A stretch of DNA of 64,000 nucleotides from Microvelia longipes (Eukaryota > Arthropoda > Insecta > Hemiptera > Veliidae), in the NCBI GenBank assembly GCA_018340805.1, contig JACMZG010001913.1, positions 26,726,099 to 26,790,098 on the forward strand. Direction: 5' to 3'. Shown here piece after piece: positions 1 to 10,819 of this stretch. Position 1 is the first letter of the stretch. Each line of letters begins with the position of its first letter. The translations under genes were made by a program, and so were the position numbers. The notes under the pieces are model-generated. The model did no database searches. It saw nothing but the letters and a program-made list of their open reading frames with translations, and had not been told where the DNA came from.

Positions 1-479
1 ATTGTTTTATTCTGAGTCAGTAAAAAATAGATTAATACAACAAATTATTTTTGGTGGACAATTCCTCTATATTCTTCTCTTTTCGCTTAGAACAAGTGAA
101 AAAAAAACTGGTTAGAACAAGTGGAAAAAAACCTTTTAGAACAAGTGGAGAAAAACCATGTGTATGGTTTTTCTCTGCTATGAGTACTTTAATTTTTATC
201 AGGATTCCTTCATGGTGTTTTAGGATGGATTACAATACTGATTTCCTAAAGTTGGAAGCTCGAGGCCAGTTACAATCCCCTAGTTTTCCAATTAAATTAA
301 TTTAAATTAGATTTGTCTACCAAGATTTGTGCATGGTGGAGGGAGAGCAATATGGTTTAGTGCCATATTTGTGTTGCCACCGTTTTATTAGAATAGAGGT
401 CTAACAAGTTTTGAATATCAAAATAAAGTAACAATTTGTGTTTAATGATTAATAATTACTAATTTTTACTTTTCCTTAT

Positions 480-835
480 TTATACCTAAGGTATATAGGA
501 AAAGTATTGTGTTTGCAAAAAAATCCGAAACCTGGATGTCACCTGAATTATTCGTTTCAGGTGTTCTAAAGGCCACCTAAATGGTTTCCACTAAGTTTCG
601 ATTTGTCACTAAGAGTCTGGATGTGAGTGTGTCTGTTATCATCATAGCTCCCAGTGTATTAATGCAAGAATATTTATGACGTCATTAACCCGCAATAATG
701 ACTCGAAAGCGAGTTGCAGAATAAATATTTACGTCTTGTGTATTATGAAGACAAGCGAAGCGAGTCCGAAGTTGGAAGGATAAGCGCAGTGAATCCGATG
801 AGGAAAAGTTCTGCGAGGTACCCCTTGCTATTACC
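480..835 (+). repeat. 5S-family dispersed repeat, internally deleted copy
   Basis: Begins near GTATATAGGAAAAGTATTGT and passes CGTTTCAGGTGT and GTCTGTTATCATCATAGCTC. It ends with GACAAGCGAAGCGAGTCC and GCGAGGTACC. The same order occurs at 7620-7910, and in inverted form in the long copies at 8290, 52690 and 55537. The central 5S-like part is missing here. Confidence 0.75.
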
Positions 836-1768
836 TAAAATTTGTAGAAAAGCTAAAAATTAAATTAAGCTTGTCAAATTTATCACTAATCTTAAATAAA
901 TAACTGAAATCCGGTACGATATCGTTATAATCTTATGATAAAAAACTACACAGGGATTTTAATTCGTCTGGTTGAGAATTCTAGAACAGAATTATCGAAA
1001 GTCAACTCCAACTTTTTGTGGGGTTGTTTGTATATAAGGGGAAGATAATGTTTTAAGTTTCTTTAAATGATATAATGGAATCACATCTTTTCATTAGGGT
1101 TTTGGAACTCGATCTGACGGATAAGGAATGAAAGTTAATTTACAAACTAGGGAAATATTTTTTTCACATGATCACCTGATCTTAAAACCAGAACACATCA
1201 AACCAAATATTAAAATCGTGCGATGCGAAGTAATGTGGGGTTCTAATAGGCAAATGGAACTTCAAATACTCCTCATCTCTCTAATTACACCCTTCTCAAG
1301 AAATTTCAATAAATCTTGTAGAAAAAGAAAATAAGTAATCTACAAAATTTATAAGTTATGCTCAATAAATATAAATTTTAAAAATAATTAATGTCAAATA
1401 CATCTTCTAATAGTTTATTCTGATTCTAACGTTGTATTGTATTTTATAATGTATTCCTTTCCTTACATGTATCGTTTGACATACAAAGAAAGAAGCTAAA
1501 AAACGATAAATTCACGTAAATTAAATTTTTGTTGAAATACTTCATCAGCAACAGGTTTTTAATTAGATAAATGTCAATAATTTGAAGTATGTTAAGTATT
1601 TAATAGACAGGTGCTTCAAGACGAGATCAATTTGCTGTGAGAGGTATAATTAGAGTATGTTATTGATCTATCCAAGTTCATTCATCTAAACCTGTTCTTT
1701 CATTCATATGATTAAAGACTTAGTCGTAAATTGCGTAGGATGTCGCATTTATTGTTAAGATGATTTAG

Positions 1769-2016
1769 GTCTTCCAGTGGTGACCGCGTCAATGTAGATG
1801 AATCCGACATTTTGCTACCACTGTGGAAGTCATATTAAGGGATGTAGGACATTATAGATAAAAACACAATGATCTATACAAATTGGAACTAACTACTTCG
1901 GATTTGTGAGGATTTTGATTTATCTATATGATGTCCTACATCCCTGAAGATGCCTCCCACAGTACAGCGAAACTTCGGTTTATACACCTACATTTACGTG
2001 GTCACCAACGGAAGAC
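1769..2016. repeat. Imperfect inverted repeat (fold-back element)
   Basis: Arms at 1769-1852 and 1931-2016, about 85 bp each, with a spacer of about 78 bp. Matching landmarks are GTCTTCC..TGGTGACC and GGGATGTAGGACAT on the left against ATGTCCTACATCCC and GGTCACCA..GGAAGAC on the right. Probably a MITE-like hairpin. Confidence 0.85.
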
Positions 2017-2502
2017 TCAACTCTATTCTTCCGGTGTTGTGTTATGGATCATATTGGTTTGGTGGCTGGTGTTTTATGCATTAAAGTGGTTCTGTGGCTG
2101 GTTTTTTATGCATTAAATTGGGTTTGCTGCATCTTGTTTTATGCATAAAATTGGTTTCGTTGTATCAAAAAGAAAAATTTAGCTCCAGGTTACCAACTAA
2201 ATAATTGTCTAAAGTAATCTAACTAAACCTTAAGTAAAAGTTCAGAGAAAATCGAATGTAAAAGTCTAAAAAAGACATTCTAGAGACCGACAAGTATAAC
2301 AATGAATCTCGGGAAACAATTTAAACATTGCTACGTAAAAGATCGTCAGAACAGTTGGGTGTATAAAATACAATATTATATCATGTAATGATCCATGTCT
2401 TAAAGATATACTTCTTTGTAAAAAAAAATAATTGTAGGTACTCAGAAGGAAGGAAAAGAAGACATGTTTTTTTTTTAAAAAAAACATGATATAAAGTAAA
2501 AA

Positions 2503-2698
2503 TAAAAGAGGAAGAAGTCTCTCCACAAAAATATATTTCTATCTTTAATAGGAGTCTATCTTTGATATCTGATCTGTAAGACTCATCTATCACCCTCTTC
2601 TTTATTCAACGGCTAGCACTGATGATGACCTCTTGTTACGTGGAAAGCGCTTTGCTAAAAAGAAATATATTTTTGTGGAGAGACTTCTTCCTCTTTTA
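2503..2698. repeat. Perfect 38-bp inverted repeat with hammerhead-like spacer
   Basis: Arms at 2503-2540 and 2661-2698 are exact reverse complements and include AGAAGTCTCTCCACAAAAAT. The 120-bp spacer contains the CTGATGATG...GAAA core at 2619. The TTTTGTGGAGAGAC end is shared with copies at 47.7 and 58.4 kb. Confidence 0.9.
2619..2646 (+). ncRNA. Hammerhead-like core (CTGATGA-T-stem-GAAA)
   Basis: CTGATGATG, then GACCT...ACGTG (a decayed stem), then GAAA and the palindrome AAGCGCTT. Same family as 47765 and 58367. Confidence 0.4.
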
Positions 2699-4070
2699 TT
2701 AAGATGAACTCCATTAACGCTCACCTTAGTTCTTTTATGATATGAAGTCGTTTTGTCATCGAACCTGACTATACCTCCATTTTCAAACGACACTAGCGCA
2801 CTCATCTTTGGACATGTTATATTATTTTTCATTTAAACTTTTTTAGAAATTTCTTTATTTTTCAACAATATCTTTTAGATTTATGTATGTGTGTGTGTAC
2901 GTATGTGTATGTAGATTTATGATGGTGTGTGAGTATGTGCACATTATAAGTAAAAAAAATCCAAAAAGATAAATTAAAACAATAGAACTATATTTATAAA
3001 TAAAATAAGGACTAGGAAATAAATATATGATAAATAATTAATATGAAGACCAATTCATCCCCAGTTAAATATATTTTTTAGTAAATAATAATTTAGTAAT
3101 ATAAAGGAATAAATTAATTTTTAATAAAAAAAAATTATAATAAAACTTACCAAAGCAATTACTAAGTTGTACCTCCTAGGTGATTTAAAGCAGAATATTT
3201 AAATCATTATAATTATAATATTTAAATTTTTTACATGAGTTTGAATGATGTAACTTACGAAAAGAATTATGTATATTTTAAACATAAAAATGTGTATTTT
3301 ATTTTTCCTTTGTTCAATGCTATAATAAATGTTCATGTTATTATGATTATTATTACCTTTTAGATAGCAAAGGAACGTGAAAAAAAATCAGCTATACCTA
3401 TAGAAACTCTTAATCTATATTCGATATAAAACAATAATGACATCACTAAAAATCCTTGGTGTCGTCCAGTCTGATCAATGCAAACATGCACCTCATCCCC
3501 CCTCCTCTAGCAAAATCCTATAAGAGAGTTGAAGAAGCGGTAATGGAGACTTGTACTATAGACGAGCTGGTCTTATTTAAAAATTATTGCATCAGGAGAA
3601 ATAATGAATTCTACTGAAACACATTCCTTTAAAAAAACCGTCGTTTGAGATAATTGATGTCTCTTCTTGGAAGGATTTTAATACTTAGGATTTTATTGTA
3701 ACAACAAGGAACACCTTCCAAGAAGGGCATGTAAAAAGCAAGGACGGCCCTTCAATCGACTATGAGGTTACTCGGAATCCGGAAATTCCACAGCCGTACT
3801 TGAGGGAGATGATTCTCAGAAATTTGTCTAAAACTCTTACGGTGTAGACAAGAACTCATTATTGATTTCTTATGACTGGTCTTGTTGTGAAATGTACATT
3901 ATAAGGTTCTTGACACTTGAGTCTTGCTATTTAGAATATATGGCCAATAAAATCTGCTCTCTGAAGTCATCTGATTTTTAAAACCATTCTGAGAAACTCA
4001 CTTTTGCTCATTTTTTTACCCATTATCATAAATTATAATAATAAAGAGCCGTGTGACGGTACATGAGTAG

Positions 4071-4144
<74 letters not shown>

Positions 4145-4179
4145 ATATTATAATATATATATACATATAATATATATAA
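4071..4179. repeat. TA-rich microsatellite
   Basis: About 110 bp of almost pure TA dinucleotides. Confidence 0.95.
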
Positions 4180-4930
4180 ACGCACGCTTATACTTGAACA
4201 TAGTTTACAGAGTCTTGTTTACACCTGATGCTCGGCTGACAAGACTCCAAGTAATCTGGCCTTCTGACGTCTTCAATAACAAACAATTAAAAATACTACG
4301 AAACTGATAAGGATTCAATGAATGGGAGTAACTCCCTTATCACTGACTGATAGCGGTGACGGACCACTGAGTAGAGTTCACTGTAATTATCTTTATCTTG
4401 TTTATTTTATAAATAATATCAAATCTTCGAGCCTGATATATGTGATGCTATTTTTCATTTTGAAGATGCGTAGGGCATAGTTGTATTTCATGGCGATTTT
4501 TTTTGAGATGCTTGCTTTCTTGGTCAGCAATCCAGTTGTTGTTCACATTTTCAGTTCATACTCTATAGTCTCAGGAGCTACATCTAAGACTATAATATAA
4601 AGCATAAACTGAAAATCCTAAAAAATAGGCTTCTACTTTCAAAACCAACTTAACAACTCAGTTTAAAACATATTAAATTATCTTGAAAATATTTTACCGC
4701 ATTTTCTTGGAGGGAAAATTATGGAATGCCCTATGATATTTTTAAGATTAGCGTATTCAAAGTTTTAAGTGGAGCCGAGTTGATTTTGGAAGGAGAAGCC
4801 TAGTATCGTATAACATTATGGGATAATCATGCGGATGTTTATTGTAAGTTTTCTTTAATAAATCCAAGGAAATTGACAGAGAAGTGATAAAGTTATTAAT
4901 CAGACTATGAAGCACAAACCAAAAACATGA

Positions 4931-5098
4931 GAAAAAACAGGATTGATTGAGCAAGAACAGGATAGCTGAGCAAGAACAGGATTGATTGCTGAGCAAGAAC
5001 AGGATTGGTGAGCAAGAACAGGATTGATTGCTGAGCAAGAACAGGATTGCTGAGCAAGAACTGGATTACTGAGCAAGAACAATATTGCTGAGCTGAGG
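4931..5098. repeat. Minisatellite with core GAGCAAGAACAGGATT
   Basis: Eight or so cores separated by variable spacers (TGATTGCT, GGT, GCT and similar), so unit length alternates between about 18 and 24 bp. Two minus-strand frames across it give Cys/Ser-rich repeats (NPVLAQQSCSCSA). These are low-complexity shadows of the array. Confidence 0.9.
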
Positions 5099-6728
5099 AT
5101 TCTAAAAGATGTTTTCTGCGGACCTCCGCACCATTTACTTATTTAGGCTTACTTTCTTACCTTGTATTTAAGTACATTTGTTAATAGTAATTAATATATT
5201 ATGATACTAAGCTGTGGAGTGAGTTTTTTAACCAACACAATAATATTCATGGTCGAGCAAAGCCGACAGTAAATAATCACGGTTCATGAAAAAACTGAAA
5301 TTTCATGTAGAACATGCTATTTTTCAGGGGTAGGGGACAATGAAAAACAAATTAATAAAAACACATTTAAGTATATCTATAAAGTATTTTTCCAGTAGAA
5401 AAAGTAGCATTTAAATGACGATGTTAATGTTTATTAACATTAACAAACAAAATGTTAATTTAATAACCAACATATTTTTTAACATTGTTTACCGCGGTAG
5501 GTAGGATTCGTTTTGAGAGACTGGTGGACATTGCGTCCGTAAATTTTAGCTAAAAATGATAGTTTTAACGTGATTGTACGTTTGCGCTACATTAGCTAAC
5601 ATGTACAGTCGCGTAGATGTGCATTTCTATTAAAATCCCATGATCAAAAATGTTCAACTCTGCTAAAATTTAAGAATTTTTGTTTACGCGAATGGCTATT
5701 AAAGCAATTTTATTTATCATTAATTATTGTAGCTAAAACGCCCAATTTAGTAATTACAGAGTAGCACTCTTGTTAAATATGTCAATAAAGAAATAGCAGA
5801 AACGTCCATTCTTGATTTTTCTCATAATCAATAAAAACACATTTAAGTATATTTATATAGTATGTTAAATAGTAATAAATAGCATTTAAATGACGATGTT
5901 AAATAAACTTCGTTTATTTACGAAATAGCGTTCTAGCGCTAAATATCAAAAAGTCAGTCTTGCCCAGTCTTCGCGACTGGGCATCTTGCAACATATTTTT
6001 TTTGTAGTTTAGATGTACAGTCGCGGACACGACCTTTAGCGTAAACGACCGATCGTGTTGATACTTTCATGATGTAGCTAAATGTATTGTTGCGTTGCTG
6101 TACAGTAGCGTTAAACGCCTAGACTTCCTTAACGCCTGAGTTTTGATTTTGAAGCACTTCTGAAAACGAATTATTTAAGTTCTTAGTTTATCGCCTAATG
6201 ATTAAAAAAGAATCACTTGAATTGAATCACTCAATTGAAGGTAAACTATTTTTTTAATACAATGTAAATATTACGAAAATACTTTTTTTAGTCCTCGTAA
6301 TGAAAAATTTGATTTTAATTTTATCTCTATGGTTTTAGTGTTGTTTATAGTCTTTAAAGTTATTATTTTTTGTCGCACCTCCAAAAAAAATTGTTTGTTT
6401 GTATAAGTTTAAAAAAAAAATACTTTTAAATCAGATGTATCCCAATAATCCAATTTTTATAGTAACATAACATTCATATAACCTGCCATTGAAGGTAAGT
6501 TTACCTCAATCACTATTATTTAATAAAGCAAAACATTTTTAGGGTCAGTAAGATTCTTTAATGCCGTCATCTGTTTTATACAAGATTCTTGATAAGTTAA
6601 ACATTGATAAAAAAAAAGCTTATTATACAGTAGACGAATATCTAAACGTTAATCTGTAAATATTGTAATTAGTAATTTTAAGTTAGTATTTGACGAAACT
6701 AGACAATGTTGAGTCATTGTAACAGTGG

Positions 6729-6759
<31 letters not shown>
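6729..6759. repeat. (TTA)n microsatellite
   Basis: About ten TTA/ATT units in an otherwise unremarkable AT-rich segment. Confidence 0.95.
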
Positions 6760-6760
<1 letters not shown>

Positions 6761-7614
6761 GGTTAGATTAAAGAATAAAGCTATTTTATTCGTCGGTTTA
6801 GGCTTAGTTATATATAATAATCTAATTGGTTGGATCTGTTTTGTTACGATCTAGTATTAAATTTGTGGCGTTACAATTTCTTTACGAATAAATAAACATG
6901 TTTTGATCTAAAAATAAAAGGTTACAGTCGCTAGTAAACAAAATGATTTTGCTTTATCGTCACAATTTAAATAAATTGCGTCTCACAAATTCCGACCACC
7001 ATCCAGTAATTTTTGAGGTTATAATTTTTGTAACAGTGAAATAAATATTCAAACGTGCTATAATTTATTGTCAGTGAACTTTTCTTTAGTGAGAGAAAAT
7101 TGTTAATTCGACAAACCTTTTGAAGAGTAAAAAAAGAAACTTAATAAACTTTTCAAACGTAGTTTTTTGAACCGCAATAATACTGAACCTATCCGATCAA
7201 TTGATCGAATGAATTTTAATGGTCCTATCAGATACCGATTTGGTTATAATACAAGCTATAACTCAAGTTTTGGTTAGTGTTACGCCTAACCAAACGAGAT
7301 TAAAAGGAATCTTAAGGCTTGTTTAATGTTCATCTAAGTTAATGATGGTTGGAGTACGTTGAAATTTCAGCAATAAATATACGTATAGGCTTTCATAAAT
7401 TTCCCCCCCGTACTCTTCATTTTTGAACCGTATAAGATAAAGTTTTAAAACTTAGGGGATCTCTAATACGTATAGTGAAGTTTTTTTTTCTAAATTAATT
7501 ATTTTGACGCATCGCCCCAATGGTGCCCTACGAAATCTAACATTAAATATTAAAGTAGACCCCATATTTTTTCTTACATATTCTGATTCTATGACCAAAA
7601 TGATAACTATTTTG

Positions 7615-7912
7615 CTCTTTAATTTTTACTTTTCCTCATTTATATCGTAGCTATATAGGAAAAGTATTGTGTTTTCAAAAAAATTCGAAACCGTGTTGTC
7701 ACCGCAATTATCCGTTTCAGGTGTTTTTGTGAGACATCCAGAGTAGTTTTCACAAAATTGTCTGTCTATGTGTGTGTGTCTGTTATCATCGTAGCTTCCA
7801 GCGTATTTATTTACTATTTATTACGACTTGTATATTTTGAGGACGAGCAAAGCGAGTTCAATGTAGGGATGATGAGAGTAGCGAATCTGGACGAGAGCCA
7901 GCATCCAGTATA
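7615..7912 (+). repeat. 5S-family dispersed repeat, internally deleted copy
   Basis: Parallel to the copy at 480-835: GCTATATAGGAAAAGTATTG, CCGTTTCAGGTGT, TGTGTCTGTTATCATCGTAG, then GAGGACGAGCAAAGCGAGTT and AGTAGCGAATC. The middle, including the 5S-like segment, is absent. Confidence 0.75.
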
Positions 7913-8349
7913 AATTTGCTAAACTATAGTCTAAAACAAGAGTCTTGTAGTAGTTAATCTGAAACCCCTACGCTAAAATGTCCTTAGAAATATGATAATA
8001 GCCAGACTTTTTATTTCGTCATTATGTTTAAAAACGTTAACATTTGTAAAATTCTCCTTGAACGTCTGGAAATGTGAGATTTAGTATTCCAAAATTTAAA
8101 TATCTGAGTGTATTTATACGCAGGGAGTTAAATTTGATTTCCATGTAAATCTATTTCTTATGTCTGCGTATCTAGATCATGTATAATTCCCTATTACCAT
8201 ATTACCCAATATTTTTACACAATTTATATTTTTATTCTTTTTAAAAGAAAGAAGTATCTTTGTGTCTAGCCAAGGAATAGAGTTAAAAAGACGGGTACGG
8301 GGTACCTCGGAATTTCTCCTTTTCGTTCGCCGTTCGTCCTCAAAATATA

Positions 8350-8583
8350 AAAAAATAAAAATAAAATGCCCGTTTTAGGGCCTTTCGGCCCATCAGGGTA
8401 TTCACCCTGCGGGAACCACCTCAGATGGGTTGCATCTACTACACTCTAAGAATTAATTAAAGTTGGCGAAATCTTTTTAATACAAATACTATTCATAAAA
8501 CCTTAGAGCATAGCCCAGGCTGCGAACCCCGGACCTTCGGTGCCGAAATCGAACGCCTTTACGATCACGGCCATGGAGGCAGA
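8350..8583 (-). mobile_element. tRNA-derived SINE with 11-bp target-site duplication
   Basis: On the minus strand the head reads GCCTCCATGGCCGTGATCG (A-box-like TGGCCGTGATCG), followed about 35 bp later by GGGGTTCGCAGCC (B-box-like). The body ends with a GGGCCGAAAGGCCC hairpin and an A/T-rich tail. The flanks carry CTCAAAATATA at 8339-8349 and 8584-8594, a direct 11-bp target-site duplication. The insertion therefore happened after the 5S-family copy was in place. Confidence 0.85.
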
Positions 8584-8662
8584 CTCAAAATATACGAGTC
8601 GTTAAATTTATAGTGCAACAATTCTTTGGACTTGCTACGCTCGTCCTCAGATTGTTAACTCA

Positions 8663-8722
8663 TTCCCAGCGGTCACCCATCTTGACACTGACCACGCTCG
8701 ATGCTGCTTAACTTTTATAATC
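8663..8722 (-). repeat. 5S rRNA-derived segment inside a dispersed repeat
   Basis: Read on the minus strand it contains AAGTTAAGCAGCATCGAGCG, then GTGGTCAGTG and AGATGGGTGACCGCTGGGAA. This follows the middle to 3' part of animal 5S rRNA (GAAATTAAGCAGCGTCGGGC ... GATGGGGGACCGCTTGGGAA) in order and spacing, so it covers the internal Pol III control region. It is not a full 5S gene. Confidence 0.75.
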
Positions 8723-9599
8723 TAACAAAAATCATGCATACACTTGTCGTATGGAAACGAAACTTGGTGTACTTATTTATTACGTGAAGGTATAAACATG
8801 TATACCATTTCAATTAAATTTTATTATTTTTCGATTTTTACTATTTTTTAAAAATCGTAAACAAGGCATTTGATAAATATTGAACTAATGCTTATAACGA
8901 GATGAAACTTGGCAGTATAGTCTCATACATGGCTACATGCGTGCCAAAACTCAAATTGATCACACAATTTTTTCGTGTTTAATGATTTTTGAAATTTTCA
9001 CTGAGTCATTATTGCGGGTTTATAACGTCATCGAAAATTATTTCCAGAAAAAATGTGCACCCACAGAATGATTTTTGTACAAAGTTTCAACCCTTTAGAA
9101 TAAATACACTGGAGCTACGAGGTTACGCCGTTCCTCCAGCATAACATTTTACCCCATGATTTCGGCGATTTAAAAAAATGCGGACTCTAATAACCTAGTT
9201 AGTGACGTCCTATCATGGTTTAGAATAGGAATCAAGACCATCATGATTATGTATTAGGTTGATTGTCAATTTATGTATTAGATTCGATTTAATTGTTTGA
9301 AACCCGGTTCAGCTCAAATCGGATTATCCTAAATGGCTCAAATTTTGGTTTTTTTGTTCACTGTTTATTAATTAAACTTGATATAATTTGTACTTGAATT
9401 AGTGCAATGTGCCTGTGCCTAAAAGTCTTATATGTCATATAAGACTAACATATGTGATAAATTACACCACATTATTAGCATTAGTTTAATTTTTATTCGT
9501 TTTTCGACTTGTATTTATTTTATAAAAAATAAAAAAAAATTTAATTCAAGTATATCCTTTTAAGTAATAAATAAGTATATTTAGATTCGTAACTATAAG

Positions 9600-9750
9600 A
9601 GTATATCTACATCGATCGACAAGTATATCTACAGTTATTGCTGGATCATAAAATTTAACCAGCATCGAGCGTGGTCAGTGCCGGGATGGATGATCGCTGG
9701 TAATAAAATAATATTCAGAGAACTAGCGAAGCTAGACCAAAGACTTGCAA
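9600..9750 (+). repeat. 5S-derived segment, plus-strand fragment
   Basis: 9644-9703 reads GATCATAAAATTTAACCAGC, ATCGAGCGTGGTCAGTG, GGATGGATGATCGCTGG. This is the same 5S-like core in the opposite orientation to the copy 0.9 kb upstream. It is followed by the AACTAGCGAAGCTAG hairpin. Confidence 0.7.
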
Positions 9751-10732
9751 GACTGCAATATAAATTATGCATTTCCATATTCTGTTGACTCTGGAGTTGG
9801 CTTAAAATCCGTTTCAGAGGTCCTTATGACGAAAAATTAGGATATGCTAAATTTACCTAATATATTATAAACAAACGTTTCTTATTGTCAAGTATTGTAT
9901 ATATTTTTTTTTAAAAAATTAAATGCATGTTTCATGTTTCAATATAGTTACAATAATATTTATAGTTTACTATTTAGGTAATATGTTTTTACTTTTATTT
10001 GTGCAATTACCTTTAAATTTTAATGGATTGAAATTTTTAAAAATCCACTGCTATAGCTCATAATGGAAAACATGACATATTTCAGAAAATATGTCTCGGG
10101 AAAGAAATGTACTTATTGATTTTTAAAATGTATTTGTCTTTACTCTAGTTGTACTCTAGTCTATGAAGTTGGTGCTCTGCCAGAATCGTCCTGGCTAGTA
10201 GAGTATTCCTTTCTGGAGAGTAGCCTAATTACCATTAAGAGGCTATAAGAGGGTTGTAACTCCCCCTCTCCAAGGGAATAATATACTAGATTACTCCCTC
10301 CAATTACTATATAATAAAATACATCCCTCCTACAATTTAACTACAATCCTATTCGAACCTTAAACCAATCGTCTACAAACTTTTCACTCAAAATCGGCCA
10401 ATCTAATCAAAGTATTAACTCGATTAAATCAAGTTAGATATTTCATTGGCTTTAATAGTGAATTATTTTTCTTTTTTAAGACTTTTTTAAGAAATTTCAT
10501 CTCTAACAATAAATAATAAACTTTGTATTATTTAAATAAATTGTTTAAATATATTTTTATATTTTATTAGCATCATTTAAAGTAATTTTGTTTAAACTAA
10601 ATCTGTTTATAAAATATAAATATAGTTATATAGTGCGTTATGATAATTTGTTTTAAAATAGCTATATTAATAAATTAATAATTAAGTTACAAAAATAATT
10701 AATTGAATTTGAAGTTCTGGTATAAACAAGAA

Positions 10733-10819
10733 ATGAAAAAGTTGCAGTTGCAAGTTTCTCTGGGAGTTGTGAGTTTATCTTTACTAATCAGTGCTGTTTC
10801 GCCTCTGCCTTATTTCAAA
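10733..10819 (+). CDS. Exon 1 of the six-cysteine protein: signal peptide
   Basis: Twenty-nine codons beginning MKKLQLQ and ending PYFK, directly followed by a consensus donor GTAAGT. It encodes only the signal peptide and the first few mature residues, so the cleaved leader sits on its own exon. Confidence 0.75.

Larger units (their letters stand above)
8290..9131 (-). repeat. 5S-family dispersed repeat, long copy split by a SINE
   Basis: On the minus strand it runs from CTACGAGG-type sequence at 9131 to GAGGTACCCCGTACCCG at 8290, with the 5S-derived core at 8722-8663. A SINE interrupts it at 8350-8583. Other long copies (52690-53385, 55537-56380) have the same order. Confidence 0.75.
1..10732. 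other. Repeat-rich intergenic region
   Basis: No gene is supported. It contains copies of the 5S-bearing dispersed family, two large inverted repeats, a GAGCAAGAACAGG minisatellite, a TA tract, a TTA microsatellite and a nested SINE (listed separately). The stretches 2840-4070 and 5100-6720 show only AT-rich DNA with no structure I can name. Confidence 0.7.

Noticed and set aside
4757..5082. Two minus-strand frames rich in Cys/Ser repeats
   Set aside because: They are translations of the GAGCAAGAACAGG minisatellite in two frames, with no start context or homology.
8663..8722. Genuine 5S rRNA gene
   Set aside because: Only about half of 5S is present, it is diverged, there is no terminator T-run at the right place, and it is embedded in a dispersed repeat.
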